From Toxonevra muliebris (taxonomy: Eukaryota; Arthropoda; Insecta; Diptera; Pallopteridae), in the NCBI GenBank assembly GCA_963691655.1, contig OY829326.1, positions 145,594,998 through 145,658,997 of the forward strand: a DNA stretch of 64,000 nt, read 5' to 3'. Every line of letters starts with the position of its first letter. The first letter of the stretch is position 1. Below the pieces are notes generated by a model. It had not been told where the DNA came from and did no database searches. It was given only the letters and a program-made list of their open reading frames with translations. Shown here piece by piece: positions 38,001 to 49,560 of this stretch. The position numbers and the translations under genes are program-made.

Positions 38001-38157
38001 TCATCCCGATGATCGGCAACGCCAACTTCAGAAGCATCAGCTTAATAATGAGCAGCTACAGCTGCAAACACAACAAAACGCATCTTCCTCTACTTTAGTA
38101 GCAGTGGTTAATCGATCGGATGCCGTATCATTGACACGCGACAGCAAGCCACTGTAG
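35011..38157 (+). CDS. Met: Methoprene-tolerant, bHLH-PAS juvenile hormone receptor (871 aa)
   Basis: Exons 35011-36183 and 36715-38157 join in phase 0 with an open frame. A bHLH at about residues 28-85 ('NGREARNLAEKNRRDKLNAS', 'RRLDKTAVLRFA') is followed by PAS-A (from about 120, 'LTDTLMQLLD', 'GHCQSDLYGQN'), an acidic insert near 203-217 ('DDDDEEDD') and PAS-B. PAS-B is split by the only coding intron ('GYMKDE' | 'VRNLCPFSF') and continues through 'YGESCYRLLSRNGHFIY'. The C-terminal 300 residues are Ser/Thr/Pro- and Gln-rich, as in transactivation tails. In flies Met binds juvenile hormone through PAS-B, pairs with Taiman and activates Kr-h1. Wording such as 'HGLRLQYVFGKS' matches Drosophila Met rather than its paralogue gce, and the near absence of introns agrees. 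The start is the first in-frame ATG, 27 residues before the bHLH; the N-terminus is the least certain part. Confidence 0.95.
36299..36600. mobile_element. Foldback/MITE element inside the Met intron
   Basis: The left arm (36320-36409, starting CTGTGGCCACAAGGAATAAC) and right arm (36479-36568) are inverted copies of each other over about 90 bp with few mismatches. A weaker match extends outwards to a 'TTCACTC' at each end. Only about 70 bp separate the arms. There is no coding sequence. It takes up more than half of the 531-bp intron. The family is unknown to me. Confidence 0.7.
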
Positions 38158-38281
38158 TCACTTGGTAGAAGCAGCTACAAAAATAACTATGGCAACAATA
38201 GCTTAAAAGATGGACCATTATGCTTGAGTGGCGAGTTTCTCTTGTAACATACTCTATTTATTCATTGGTTCTTTTGAGAAT

Positions 38282-38388
38282 CAGCTTTTCAGTGCGAGTA
38301 AAACTCAGTTTATGGTTTAAACTGAGTTCACTTGTCATAAACATATAACATTTTGAAACTGAATTCAACTGAATTCACTGAAAAGCTT
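38282..38388. repeat. Hairpin-forming inverted repeat just downstream of the Met stop codon
   Basis: AGCTTTTCAGTG at 38283-38294 is perfectly complementary to 38376-38387. A nested pair 'AACTCAGTTTA' / 'TAAACTGAGTT' sits at 38312-38336. The 107-bp unit starts 125 bp after the stop and is probably in the 3' UTR. It may be a very short MITE. Confidence 0.55.
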
Positions 38389-38399
38389 GTCCTAACCGT

Positions 38400-41300
38400 T
38401 TTAATCTTTATTTTTCGCTATGTATCACAAGAGATGTCATTATTACATAGCAGTAGGTTTTCAACTATTTTAAAAAGTTCAAATTACTTATTCTATTCTT
38501 GAGTATTCATAAAAATTGAACACTTACATTTACCACGAATTGCTTTTTTGAGGCGATACCGACACGCTTTTAAAAATTAATTTTTTGAAATTTTTATGAA
38601 CGCCAGAGCAGCTATGCTTAGCTATTTGAAAGAATACCTCCAAGCGAGACATCAAAAGCTCAAAAATGTCTAGCTATAAAAACTGACTCGTTCTATCAAT
38701 CAATTTTAATTTTTGTATGCATATTGTACAAATACAGGCTACAAATCAAATTTTTGTCGCTAACTCGTAATTGGGTGGAGGGGATTTTTAAAGCTTTCTT
38801 TGTAAAATTTTCCCATTCTAACATTTTTTATAGTAAATATCATATTTTTCAATTACATCATTTTCGTAAAATGATATTGCTGCTAAACATTTTAGCAAAC
38901 ATTTGTTAGTTCTCTTTTATATTAGGCAATTATTGTCAGAAATTGTTGTTGTTCGCTGAACTTTTCCTCTCTCTCATCTCTGGCATACAAACTCAAAAAA
39001 AATTGTCCGCTAACTATTGCACTAAACTATAACACTATTTGTGTGTACAATTTTGCAATATAGAGCAGTGATGCGAAAGGAGCATAAAAAAGCGTGCGGG
39101 GTGCACTAAGTACATAAAAAAGCGCAGCAAACTTTAAGAAATCAATTCTAATTCGACTGCATGAGTCGTGTTGTTGCCGTTAAAACGTGTGTATTCGTAT
39201 TTTTGACGGATGCAGTCGTAAGTCTGTCGCCATTAGATCGTTAAACTTTTAACGTATTTCACGTTGGAAGCTGCACACAGCCAGTATAATGTCTAGGTTA
39301 TGCTTGTAATTTTCAGCGTTATCGCGAAAAACGTCAGCGAGTTTTTTGAGAGAAGTTTTTTTTTTTTTTTTTTGTGGATTCCTGTTAGAATTATTTTCCT
39401 AGATTTTTTAAATGCATAAATAAGTAAAAAATGCAGGTACTGACATTTAAAAGTGCTCATGCAATAAACGAAATGAACATTCATTTAGTTTTGGATGTAA
39501 TGGGACCCTTATACGATCAATCCTCATCAATTAAAAAATCGCAAGAATTAGAGATTTTGAGCCATGATCCAGAAGCAGAAAAGAGAGAGATGAATACATG
39601 GAGAACAAATTTTAGAATTATCCATTCTCATAAAGTTTTTGAAATCGCTCGTGCGATAATTGATTTATTTTCTTAACCACTATTTCATCCAAATTCTCTT
39701 CTAGCAATCTTTTGATTGCTATCAAAACAAGCAAGCAAATTCCAGCTTCATTTACAAAATGAAAAATTCAAAATGGCGACTCCAGCTCCTATCAATTAAA
39801 GCCACGCACGGTGTGTTTTAGTTTGCGCGGGGCGCTTCTTTGCCTTGCCAGTTCATCTTAAACAAAAACGGGTTAAAAATTATTAAATTATGTTAACTAA
39901 ATTTAGAGAGGGTTTATCGTTTTATGAAAAACCCGTGGATAACAAAATGGCGGTTGTTTGAAAAAAATCCATTTATTTTTGCCCTTCTTTTTTTGCTTCA
40001 ACGGATGAAAAAAATATTTCTGAATCAATTTTTGAGAAAAATCCCTTCCTGAAAACTGAATTTCTCCTTTCAATTGCGCAGGAATTCATGTGGATCGGTT
40101 CACCCGTTGACGGTGTAGAGCGCCCCGCGCTCTGGTAAATGCTGTTTCCAGAAAAACGCATTTGAAGTTTAACGTTATAATAAATCGTATTTAATGTTTG
40201 TTTTGAACAACTTACATTTAATTACACTTAACATATAAAAATATCCTTTCACCAACGTGTTATAAACACTTTAAGGATCAATAACGGCAACCTCCCATAA
40301 GTAAAACTAAAGAATCAAATTTTAAAATTTATATTTAAAATCATATTAAAACAGCGTTCTTGTTGACTTTTTGCGGTTTCTGTACCCGAATTTGAGAAAT
40401 CTATAGTTAAGTATTAGTTTCTCGTAAGAAATATTGTCTTAGACTATGAATCTTTGTATAGAAACCTAGTTTATGCCAAATCTGTACTTAGTGAGTTTTA
40501 CCTCTGATCTATCCTATGTAAATTATTAAAGCAACAATTCCACTGTCTCAAATTATTCTCATTAATTGCGAAACTGTTCTAACAATCGAAAAAAAATATT
40601 TTATGCAATATTTGACTCCAAAGTACTTCTGTAAGGGAAAACGATATCAAATGTTTAACATTTAGAGAGCCAAGAAAAAGCGACTTTTAAAAACGAATAA
40701 AGTGAATTTTAACTATTCTATACTTTAATGCCATGCATTTCTTATTGTATAAAAGTATAGTTTAGTTAAATCACACTTGATTTTTGACTATGACTATGCC
40801 TCGAAAAGTAGTACCAGTGATGCCGTAAATAATTGATCCCCTCTTTAAACTTTTACAAAAGCTATAAGCCTTAGAAGAAAGAAAAATGCTTTAAAAACTC
40901 CTGAATAGTTGTATGTAAAAACACTTTTAAGCTAAAATATAAAGTTTACCTCTTCAAATGAGCACTTCTTGTTGTTTAATGTACTTTAATAAATTTTATG
41001 TTGTTTCTCGTTTTTTACAATTAAATTTCACTTGTTTATGTTAAATTTTATTTTTTTTAGTTAATTTTTCGCTTTTCAAATTCAAAATTGTTGTTTATAA
41101 TACATATTATAATAAACAATATTATTGTATATTTCAAGTATTTAATCTTTTGTATAAAACGTAATTTTTAAGCCATAAATTGAAATGCTTGCTGTATATG
41201 TATTTGTAAATAAAGAAAAAAAAGTGAAAAAGGTAATTTAAAAAAAAAAAAAAAAAAGGAAACAAATGCAAACAAATTTCATATTTTTATTACTTCAATA

Positions 41301-41700
41301 GCTGTTTGTAATTTGGAAATATGTGCTAGTTTAGGAAATATAATTTAAGTATATCGAAGTATAACAATATTAAGTGAAAGCTGGAAAAAATTTATATATA
41401 CATATATATTTATATAATTCTGTAACTTGGACTTGTAATTCAATAAACGAAATATTTGCTTCAATTTTACAACAATGAGAAAATGTATTTTTTAATTGGA
41501 AAATTATAAAAAATATCAATATATACACTACGATGCATTACCATAGCCGCAACTATATTTTCACTGGTTCTAATAGGTTATAGAATAAATCAAATAATTT
41601 TTTATGAAGAAGTATCAAATTCAAATTCAATTAAATTCAAAATCAAAATTATCTTTAAATTTAATTAAGGTGCACAAATAAAAATAAAATTATTACAGGA
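38400..41700. other. Gene-poor stretch after Met
   Basis: It probably includes the rest of the Met 3' UTR. A GC-rich 12-bp word GCGCGGGGCGCT (39825-39836) is perfectly inverted at 40119-40130, bracketing a 300-bp segment that may be another small element. 41390-41420 is TA-rich low complexity. Nothing else recognisable was found. Confidence 0.4.
39431..39676 (+). CDS. Unidentified small open reading frame (81 aa)
   Basis: The frame starts at an ATG, has balanced composition for its AT-rich surroundings and reads 'MGPLYDQSSSIKKSQELE', 'HDPEAEKREMNTWRTNF'. I do not recognise it. It is cysteine-free and acidic/basic mixed, with no signal peptide or membrane segment. It could be a decayed exon of a mobile element or chance. 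No splice partners were evident. Confidence 0.2.
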   Translation: MQVLTFKSAHAINEMNIHLVLDVMGPLYDQSSSIKKSQELEILSHDPEAEKREMNTWRTNFRIIHSHKVFEIARAIIDLFS

Positions 41701-41741
41701 TTTGCATGTTACAAAGAAATGGTTAATTCAATAATGGGTTG

Positions 41742-42300
41742 TTATCCGTCACTTTGAATTAGCTCAAAAATTTGCATGCCCTGCGTCAAGTCTGTTCGAA
41801 TGTCTTGACTAATGGATTCTAATTCTGCAATGACAGGGTTTTTCAACTCGGAAGAATTTTAGTATTGCTTGTTTTCATCGTAAATTCGTTAAATAAGAAT
41901 ACTCTAAATATTTTTTTTTTGGTTTCTGATCAAGAGAACATGTTCAAAATTTGAACGGTGTATGACTGCAACTATTTTCTTGTCTTTGAACTGAAACGTT
42001 ATCATGCCAAAAAACCGATTCGTTGTTCTTGTATTTCTGCAGAAATGAGAGCAGAATTGTCTTCAATTGTTATTTATTTTGCCAGAAACCATTCTACTAT
42101 TTGGAAAAACTAAACCCCAAACCATTAAGGTACCCCCACCAAAATCCTTTTGGAAAAATATCGAGGTTTTTTCGGTTGATTCTTTAATATGAGTTAGACC
42201 CATCTGTACTGTTCAAAGTAAACTTTATCTCGTCGAAAATAATTACCTCAAAATAGAAAAAAGGGTCAAAAAGTAGACAGAAATGACAAACCTTTTTTCA
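41742..42300 (-). pseudogene. Tc1-like transposase relic
   Basis: Minus-strand fragments in shifting frames read, in order, 'VIIFDEIKFTLNSTDG', 'GGTLMVWGLVFPNSRM', 'WHDNVSVQ' and 'IAELESISQDIR', ending at TAA 41744-41742. These match the sequence of blocks in Tc1-family DDE transposases: the first catalytic Asp in 'DE.KF', the 'GG..MVWG' box and the 'QDN' box with the second Asp. In-frame stops and frameshifts show it is dead. The neighbouring 42540-42625 repeat probably belongs to the same element. Confidence 0.65.
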
Positions 42301-42539
42301 ATCCGTGTATAGGTATATTTGCTCGTGCAAATTTGTGGAAGGTTCCAATATGAGAAAGTAATAACTTAGGCATGGTCTTTAGTTTTTGTCTAACGATGTT
42401 CAGAACCACTTTAAAACACGAGGTTCAGTCTATCGAGAGGCACTTAAGCTATATTCTATCACTATTTTGAGTAAATTTCTTTAATTCCTCCCTAAATTCC
42501 GAAAGAAGCTATTATTGAGCTACCAGTTGCATTACAATT

Positions 42540-42625
42540 TAGGACACTGTACAACGACCAAAAAAGCTCAAGAGTTTTGAAAGTGAACCTTATATAATTC
42601 GAGTACACTAAACATCATACCATTT
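42540..42625 (+). repeat. Dispersed repeat shared with 14490-14580
   Basis: It contains 'CTCAAGAGTTTTGAAAGTG' and 'CTTATATAATTCGAGTACAC', nearly the same as in intron 4 of zinc-finger copy 2. It adjoins the Tc1-like relic, so it may be that element's noncoding end. Confidence 0.45.
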
Positions 42626-42786
42626 TCGCTTCTTTTTTTAAAACGATTTAAAATAAAATCTTGGGGAGCATCATTTCAGCCGAAGACAGTGCAAATAAAG
42701 ATGTCAAAGAGAAAATTGAAAAATCGAATGGTGCATTTTTACAGCAGCGCACCATTTGAAGCTCACGTTTAATATCCACCAATAAA

Positions 42787-43330
42787 ATAAAATTAAAATC
42801 TTCAAATCCACCGTCATATCTGTGCTGCTATACTGATGTGAAATTTGGCTTACCACCTAAGCCCTAACTCATAACCTGCAATGCTTTATCAACCGCTGCT
42901 TACGCCGAATACTACGCATTTGGTGGCGAACGAGATAGAAAGAAATATTTTTGAAAAATTGTTAAATACTATAGATTACAAATTTTATTTTGACTTTTTT
43001 TTCGGCTCTCTGGTGATCAGCAACACAAATTTGTACCGAAGATGCGACGTGAACCCAATTTCTATTTAAATAACACACAGAAAATGGAAATGGATTGACC
43101 ATACACTGCATTAAAAGTATTATGAAATTTGCCGCCAAGCTCCAGAGTGGAATTCGCGAGGCTCTAGAAAGTGGGGTCGTCCAAAGATTATGCGGGAACG
43201 CTGTCAGGACAGAGTAAACAGGGAAAATATGTAGCGAAGTGAAGGTGCTAGCTAACAATCGAACGCGCTGGAGATGCTTTGTAGAGGCCCTGTGCACCAT
43301 TAGGTGTTAAATGAAACTGATGATGATGAT
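42787..43330 (+). pseudogene. RTE-like LINE 3' fragment
   Basis: Plus-strand frames, broken by stops, read 'STVISVLLY.CEIW', 'LQCFINRCLRRILRIWW', 'KWKWIDHTLH', 'GRPKIM' and 'RAGDALWRPCAP'. These are the C-terminal landmarks after the reverse transcriptase of many non-LTR elements (...VLLYG.E.W ... INRCLRRIL.I ... WIGHTLR ... GRPK.TW ... RW). The copy ends in a short (GAT)n tail at 43319-43329, as RTE-type elements do. It is 5'-truncated and dead. Confidence 0.65.
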
Positions 43331-44178
43331 TGGCCCTTAGTAATAAAGAAAATAATGGCGATTTTAAATTTAGTAGTGGATTTTTTTTTTTAATTTTTCC
43401 ATTTTAAAATGTCTCATCTGTTGATTTTAAAATATTTTATTTTTCTTTTTTTCTATTACTATAAATTGACTATTGTTTGTAAATTTTAATACAAAATCAT
43501 ACTCCTATTTTCAAAGTTAAAACTTTCACAATAATAGTAGATAGGATTTTTTGCTAAGCGTCGAAACACTATTAAAGAAAAAAGGAAAGTAAGTAACGGT
43601 TAGTAGGTTATATAATTAATAGGGGTTTAGTTGGCTCTTAATAATGAGAAAATAGAAAAATACTAGGTACTGCTCATGAGAAATACTACAATCGAAACAA
43701 CGAGTATTTTGTGTGTGGGAATCATGAGAACAGGGACACTACAAAGGTCAAGAGCTAGCGTCATGGGTGTTTCGTGTTACTAGACGTTCATTTTGTAAGA
43801 TAAACAAGCCTCAGCCCACTTTTGGATCTCAAAGGAAAACTTGAGTTTTTTTGACCACAAAAAAAAAAAAAGTCTTCAAATCTTTTTGAAAAAAAACCAA
43901 TTTTGGATTTTGAAAAAAAAAAATGGTCAAATTTCAAATTGGTCAAAGAATGAATAAAAATCGGTTGAAAACTTCTTGGACAAAATTTTCTAAATGCAAT
44001 AGCTGATTAGTTCAAGGATCCGAAACAGGTAAATTGCATTACTTAAATACAGGTAGGACTTCTTATAAGCTAGTCCATATGATCCAATGCGGATCTAGGA
44101 TTTTACCATAGGGGGTAGGTTTTGAATTTGAATTGGCGAACTTGATAACCAATATTGCAAATAGGGTTCCCATGAGGC

Positions 44179-44210
44179 ACGGGGGAAGGGAGGATGGGAG
44201 GGAGGGAGAA
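44179..44210 (+). other. G-rich tract with potential to form a G-quadruplex
   Basis: Within about 32 bp there are five runs of three or more G (GGGGG, GGG, GGG, GGG, GGG) separated by one to five bases, fitting the usual G4 pattern. It stands out in otherwise AT-rich DNA. It is intergenic, with no gene within several kb, so a role is unlikely to be simple. Confidence 0.5.
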
Positions 44211-45689
44211 CCCCCGGTAGATCAGTCACACTGATATGAGTTAAATGACATACACTACTTTCTTTTCAAAAATAAACTTTTACTAAAAATTTAATTATAA
44301 ATCCCTTGCATCCGCGTGAAATGTTGATACTTTGTGCTGATCTGTGTTATAGAAAGGAATATCTAACCAGTTTGGTTTACTGTCTATGACATGTGTTTAC
44401 TCAACGGAATTGAATGGAACTGAGATTCTGTTGGATTCACTATAATAGCCCCAATATAAAGAGCTTCGGAGAGCTACTGCGTAATACGTGTCCATTATCT
44501 CGATGCTTTGGCTATTACGAAACATTAAATTTGACAATTGTACAATTTATATAAATTCATACCTACATATGGTATTAATAAAAATTTTTAAGCATACTAA
44601 AAATCGTTTTGGTTTATCCAACAGTCGTTTACTGTCTTTCTATCTGCCTAAAAGATTATTAGAAAGTACCATACCATTTTTTGTGGTGTACTTTCTAATT
44701 GCAAATTTTACGCAAATACTAGCTCACAATATGTAGCCTACCTTATATAGTCATTAATAATAAACAATATTCTAAAATTTTAATATTATGTAAAAAATAG
44801 AATTTTTAAAATATTCTTATACAGTAGCCATCTGAGAACTTCATAAATTTGCGGTACAACAAAATTCTCAATACTTCTTAAGCAGCTGTGAAATGATAAT
44901 TTTATGCAAATATCTATAATTTCATATTTAACTTTTTTTGTTGTAAATTTATTTTGTTTTGAGAATTTAATCACCGATTTGGGAATTTTTAACACCTACG
45001 TAAAAGTTTTTCATCGAAATTGCAAAGAAGCAAAAAGCGATATAGTAATATTTGTCAATTGAAACCAGTTGTTATAGAACACTACTTGTTCCAGTTGATT
45101 AACTCTAAATATAAAACAAGAAATATATAAAAATCAAAATTTGACTTCTTTTAAGTCTTTCTTTTTTTTTAACAAAACACGTTTTTGGATTATTAGTCAG
45201 AGTTTCAAAAAACCAATAATAAATGAAATATACTCTAAAAATAGTATTATTTGAACGAAAATTTTACATAATTTTTTTGGTGTTTTTTTTTTTGATTTAT
45301 CAAATAACGAAAATAATTTGATACTTTTTTTGTCAATTTGATAATAAATGTTTTCCCATAAATTTTAGTGGATATACATACATACATACATGTACATAAA
45401 TATGAAAAATATTTTTTTTTTAAATATCAATTTATGCAAATAATTTTTTATCAATGTTGAATATTTTATTAGTTATTGTCAATTATTACACTTGTCAACG
45501 TGATCAATATTTTTTAGTTTTTTGTTATAAGAAACGAATCTAGGTAGATTGGCGATGAGAATTTCAATAAAAACAAGTACAAATAATAGTTGTGGTAGTT
45601 TCATTCATAATTTCTGTTCAGTAAAAAATTTCTGTTCTTGAAAACAAAAACTTTGCAATTCTTGGCAACGTTTACAAATAATAGGCACT

Positions 45690-45845
45690 TATATCGAATG
45701 TTGAAAAACCTAATAAAAACAATCACGAAGATCACTGATGAGGAATGGTGGTGGACTCCAAAACGGCTGTATGATTCTGCTGCTCTTTATACTCTGTTTC
45801 GACTTAGTCACTTTTCATTAAGCCTGATAAACAACACTTTAATTT
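45690..45845 (+). repeat. Dispersed repeat related to 28290-28515
   Basis: Contains 'ATGTTGAAAAACCTAATAAA', 'GAGGAATGGTGGTGGACTCC', 'AACGGCTG' and 'AAGCCTGATAAAC', matching the other copy in order and orientation with many changes. Confidence 0.45.
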
Positions 45846-46466
45846 TTTCTTAAATATTAAAATATGAAATGTATATAAGTCTGGAAAAATTATTGTAAAC
45901 CATTTTTTTGGGTCTTCTAAGTGAACGTTTATTTAGTTCCCCCTTGTTCGAAAGTTCGAAATGTGCTATAATCTCGAAAATAATTCATGTTGGAGTTATG
46001 CAGCTCTTTGAATGGTGTGTGTCAGATGCTCTATAATTTTAAACAGTACTTTGTATACAATGTTTGCTTACTGATTCATTTTTACTAAATACAAATATCT
46101 ATATTGCTATTGTGTGTATAAAAATAAAAATATATGAATATATAAAATAAAATGATACTTCATATAACAGCTATTTATAATTAAGTTTATTTTTCAACAA
46201 AATTTTGTTCAATTGTTTTGATCTTTTTTGTGCAAAATGGACAAATTAATTATTCTCAAGGCTCTGGTACATAGAGTCCGTTGTGTACATGAGAGTGAAG
46301 TATGCAACTGACACCAAGTAACCAAAGGAGAGAGGGGACACAAGGCATACTTCAACAACGGATATACAATCATACACATCATACAGAAAATTAATAAGCT
46401 GATAGCTGCCACACTCACAACTCTCTCTCAAAGTATGGCAAAGTTGAGAGTTGTCCAACTTCTTAG

Positions 46467-46781
46467 CGCCTGGTTATATTGGTGCTCGGTGTTTGACGAA
46501 CACAAAACATTTTCTCCCGTGCTCGGTCAAGGTGGTTACATTCAGCTCGTTGCAGAGTTGTTTTTTGTTAATATATACTCGTTTGTTTAATACTATTTTA
46601 TATATAATGATACTGTTTTTTAATATAACTCATTGACACCCTGAATACTCGGCGTGCTCGGTTTACAATACACCGAGCATATCGTGTTCAGTGTGAGAGT
46701 GAGTAAAGACTTTCTCTTTTTGTGTTCGGTGCAACAACAATTTCATGCTGTTCGCCAAGCATACTGGCAATATAACCACAG
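46467..46781. mobile_element. hAT-like MITE with about 35-bp terminal inverted repeats
   Basis: The left end GCCTGGTTATATTGGTGCTC and the inverted right end CTGTGGTTATATTGCCAGTA share 'TGGTTATATTG' and, after a gap, 'GACGAACA' / 'GGCGAACA'. 'CTTAGCG' before and 'CCTTACG' after the element may be an eroded target duplication. Many 'CTCGG' and 'GTTCGG' words crowd the interior. About 315 bp, noncoding. Confidence 0.5.
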
Positions 46782-46869
46782 CCTTACGTTACTTTAACGT
46801 ATACGTTGAGTATGGACCACACCATATACGATTTCAAATATTTTATAGTATTCTGTCCAAATATTATTT

Positions 46870-47020
46870 TCAATCGTGCTCTGTTTGCTCAGCCAAATTC
46901 TTCTAAGCACGTAGAGTGCGCTCTGATCACAAAAGATCAGAGCTAAGAAAAACACGATTCCGTTTTTTGACAACTCGTGCTCTGCTCAGAGCTAATAAAG
47001 AAAAACGCCTTTTGTCAACA
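46870..47020. repeat. GCTCTG/CAGAGC inverted-word cluster
   Basis: 'CGTGCTCTG', 'GCGCTCTGATC', 'GATCAGAGC', 'CGTGCTCTGCTCAGAGC' alternate in both orientations within 150 bp. This may be another small element or its end; no boundaries were found. Confidence 0.35.
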
Positions 47021-48178
47021 ATAATTGGTTCACTGAGTATATTTGTACTTGTTTTTTGTCTTATAGAGAGTAGTGAGTAATGTAATATGTTTAATTTTAG
47101 GCCTATGGTTCAATATCTTTATGATGAATTTGAATTGAAATATATATGAAGGCACCCAATATGACATTTAATTCCAGGATCCTGGATTGGTATTCAGGAA
47201 CTTTTTGGAAGTTTTGAAATTCCGGGGCTAAGACCACGGTATGCTTTATTGCAGTACTTAATTTATTTAAATATAAACACATAAATTTATCCTATTATTT
47301 AATGTTTTATGATAAATTAAGTTATAAGAAATTCTGCGTTTTGTAGTGCAAAATTCTATAGCAAATATGGATAAGTCCGATTTTCTTTTATAATTTTAGA
47401 AAAAAAATAATAATTGTAAAACTTTTAAGCAATTGAAGAGATGTAAGTCTACAGGGTCTAAGTACCAAAAACAAAATTAAATGGAAATATATCTAAAAAT
47501 GTGAATGAAACGGTTGTAATTAGTACTGGATTGAAACCCCAATAAATATTCTTGTAGTTTTGTTTTTTTTTTTAACAGATTAGACATAAAACCCTTTATA
47601 ATCATATTAAGTCTCAAAAAAAAAAAAATGTTACACCCCTTCAATTGTAGTTTCTACTCCTGTGGCATAACCGGAGAAATTTATTTATTTGCATCTGGCG
47701 GTTCTCATTGAGTGCGCTTACAAAATTTTATGATTTGCTGAGTCGAAAGTCTTAGCCATTAATACTCTTACTTTATATTAGCTGTGTTTTATTCGCCAGC
47801 TAGTTTAAACGACCAAGTTGTTAAGTCTATTCTTTGTTATATTGTTATGGAACTGATCAGCAGCTAGAGGTGAAACATTTTAATGGATCCCAGTCATTGC
47901 GGTTAATCGTGGGCATTGTTTTTAATTTTTACCCTTTATAAGAACAATTAACGACGATTTTAACTTATTTTCACCGGCAGCCATTTCGAATCTTTTCCTT
48001 TTTTATATTTTTGCAAACTGTCACGCTTCTTTTTTCTTTACTGGTAAGTATACATAACAGCTATAATTATACATGTTATCTCTGCCTCTTTGTTTTTGTT
48101 TTCCAATACAATTATCGCTGCTAGTTATACATAACTAAAAGCAAGTGACGAATAAAACGCAGCTATTATTTATAATAA

Positions 48179-48805
48179 CACTAGTTTACAGCCAAAATTA
48201 CCAATGAACACCACTATCCAATTCCTATGTAAAATTGGTCACTGAACCCGAAAATCCACTCTATTTTTAGTTCTATAGTGTGGAGATATTGCCAGTTGAA
48301 CTTTTTTTATCGGTGCAAAAAAGGTATGTTCATATGATTACAAATATCTTAGAAACTAAGAACTCGATTTAAACAAGCAGTATATAAAATTAAAGATACT
48401 AATTGCTCATCTTACGTTTATACATTTTGATTGGAATGGATAAATAGTTTTGGCACAATTAAGAAAATTGTCAAGAAATTTGGAGTTTTTTTTCAAAAAA
48501 TATTTTTAAAAAAAATATTCGATTACAAATAAAATTAGGCAAACGCAATAATCTGCTCTGTTTTAAATTTTTTGCTTAAAGTCTGTACTTTTACAAAAAA
48601 AAAAAAGATATAAAAGATAAAAACCTATGGATAAATGGAAAAATTACATGCAATTGAGTAAAAATAACTAGTTCCGATAGAAAAAATCAACTGGCAAATA
48701 AATAAATAGAGTTTATTTTCGGGCTCAGCGACCAATTTTACATAAGAATTGGATAGTGGTGTTCATTGCCCAGAAAAAAAAATAATTATTTGTAAACTAG
48801 TGTAA
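48179..48805. mobile_element. Foldback element with about 120-bp inverted arms
   Basis: The left arm (48179-48300) and right arm (48688-48805) are inverted copies. A core of about 60 bp including CAATGAACACCACTATCC and 'AAAATTGGTC.CTGA.CCCG' is almost unchanged. The inner edges share 'GCCAGTTG', the outer edges 'ACTAGTTTACA'. The 390-bp centre is AT-rich and noncoding. The right arm's outer edge is interrupted by the SINE at 48806. Family unknown. Confidence 0.65.
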
Positions 48806-49125
48806 GACGACCTCGATAGCCTAGTGGATAGTGCACTAGACTTTCATCTGGGAGGTTCGGGTTCGATTCCCGTCTTCGTCTGGTGGTTAATTTTCATTAC
48901 TTTCTTATATTCACTATCAATATGAAGTGTATGAGAATTATAAGATAGTGTACAAGTACACACATTGGTTGGTAATGGCCAAACCACCAAGCCGATAAAA
49001 AATTGCCACACCGCCGTTCGGAATCGGTGTTAAACTGTAGGTCTAACTATGTGGTATCACAATGGGCCGTTCAGGCCTAAGTGTGTTTCTCGACAGCCAC
49101 TCCAACCTAACCTAAACTAGTGTAA
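48794..49125 (+). mobile_element. Complete tRNA-derived SINE with target-site duplications
   Basis: The body 48806-49113 (308 bp) is flanked by the 12-bp duplication AAACTAGTGTAA at 48794-48805 and 49114-49125. Its 5' end is tRNA-like, with A box TAGCCTAGTGG (48817-48827) and B box GGTTCGATTCC (48860-48870), i.e. an internal RNA polymerase III promoter. The anticodon-loop-like CTTTCAT would read UUC, suggesting tRNA-Glu ancestry. The anticodon stem is mispaired, so it is not a working tRNA. A tRNA-unrelated region follows, and the 3' end is CCACTCCAACCTAACCTAA instead of poly(A). Confidence 0.85.
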
Positions 49126-49430
49126 TTTATTGTTGTAATAAATAACACATTCTAAATAAATAAATAAAATAGTTGTAAACCGATCTCTATAATAAGTATT
49201 TATTTAAACATATGTATTTTATGAAAAAAATAAATTATAATATTTTTGTTTAAATCTGATATGTGTTTTTTTGTTATATTATTTAAGAAATTACAATTTT
49301 TTGTTGAGAAAAAATTTCACTACTTTCAGCTGAGAAAATCAATATGAACATATCCTGAATAATCACGCACTTCCGGGATTACCATTTTAAAATCCCGGGA
49401 TTCCAAAAATATTTCAGTAATGTATACGTA

Positions 49431-49560
49431 CCGATGCTATGTCTTAATTTTATTCGGTATTTTTCCGGCTCAGTCAATATTTTTTGTATAGATGCCGACC
49501 GATTAATCGCCATCGGCTTCTGCCAGTATCAGCCAGAAATTGGCCAATTTTTGATACAAC
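49431..49560. repeat. Partial copy of the 50207-50331 MITE family
   Basis: 'TAGATGCCGACCGATTAATC' at about 49490, followed by 'GCCATCGGCTTCTGCCAGT', resembles the left part of the complete element at 50207. No matching right end was found nearby. Confidence 0.45.

Larger units (their letters stand above)
43331..46460. other. AT-rich intergenic DNA with low-complexity tracts
   Basis: There is no gene. Present are long A/T runs (43860-43925, 45160-45420), a short (CATA)n run at 45374-45390, a dispersed repeat at 45690-45845 related to 28290-28515 and a G-rich tract at 44179-44210. Short open frames have no recognisable domains. Confidence 0.4.

Noticed and set aside
48806..48890. Functional tRNA-Glu gene
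   Set aside because: The A and B boxes are good, but the anticodon stem is mispaired, and the unit continues into a SINE body with flanking target duplications.
49111..49117. Interstitial telomere repeat (CCTAA)n
   Set aside because: Only two or three units exist and they are the regular 3' end of the SINE in both copies.
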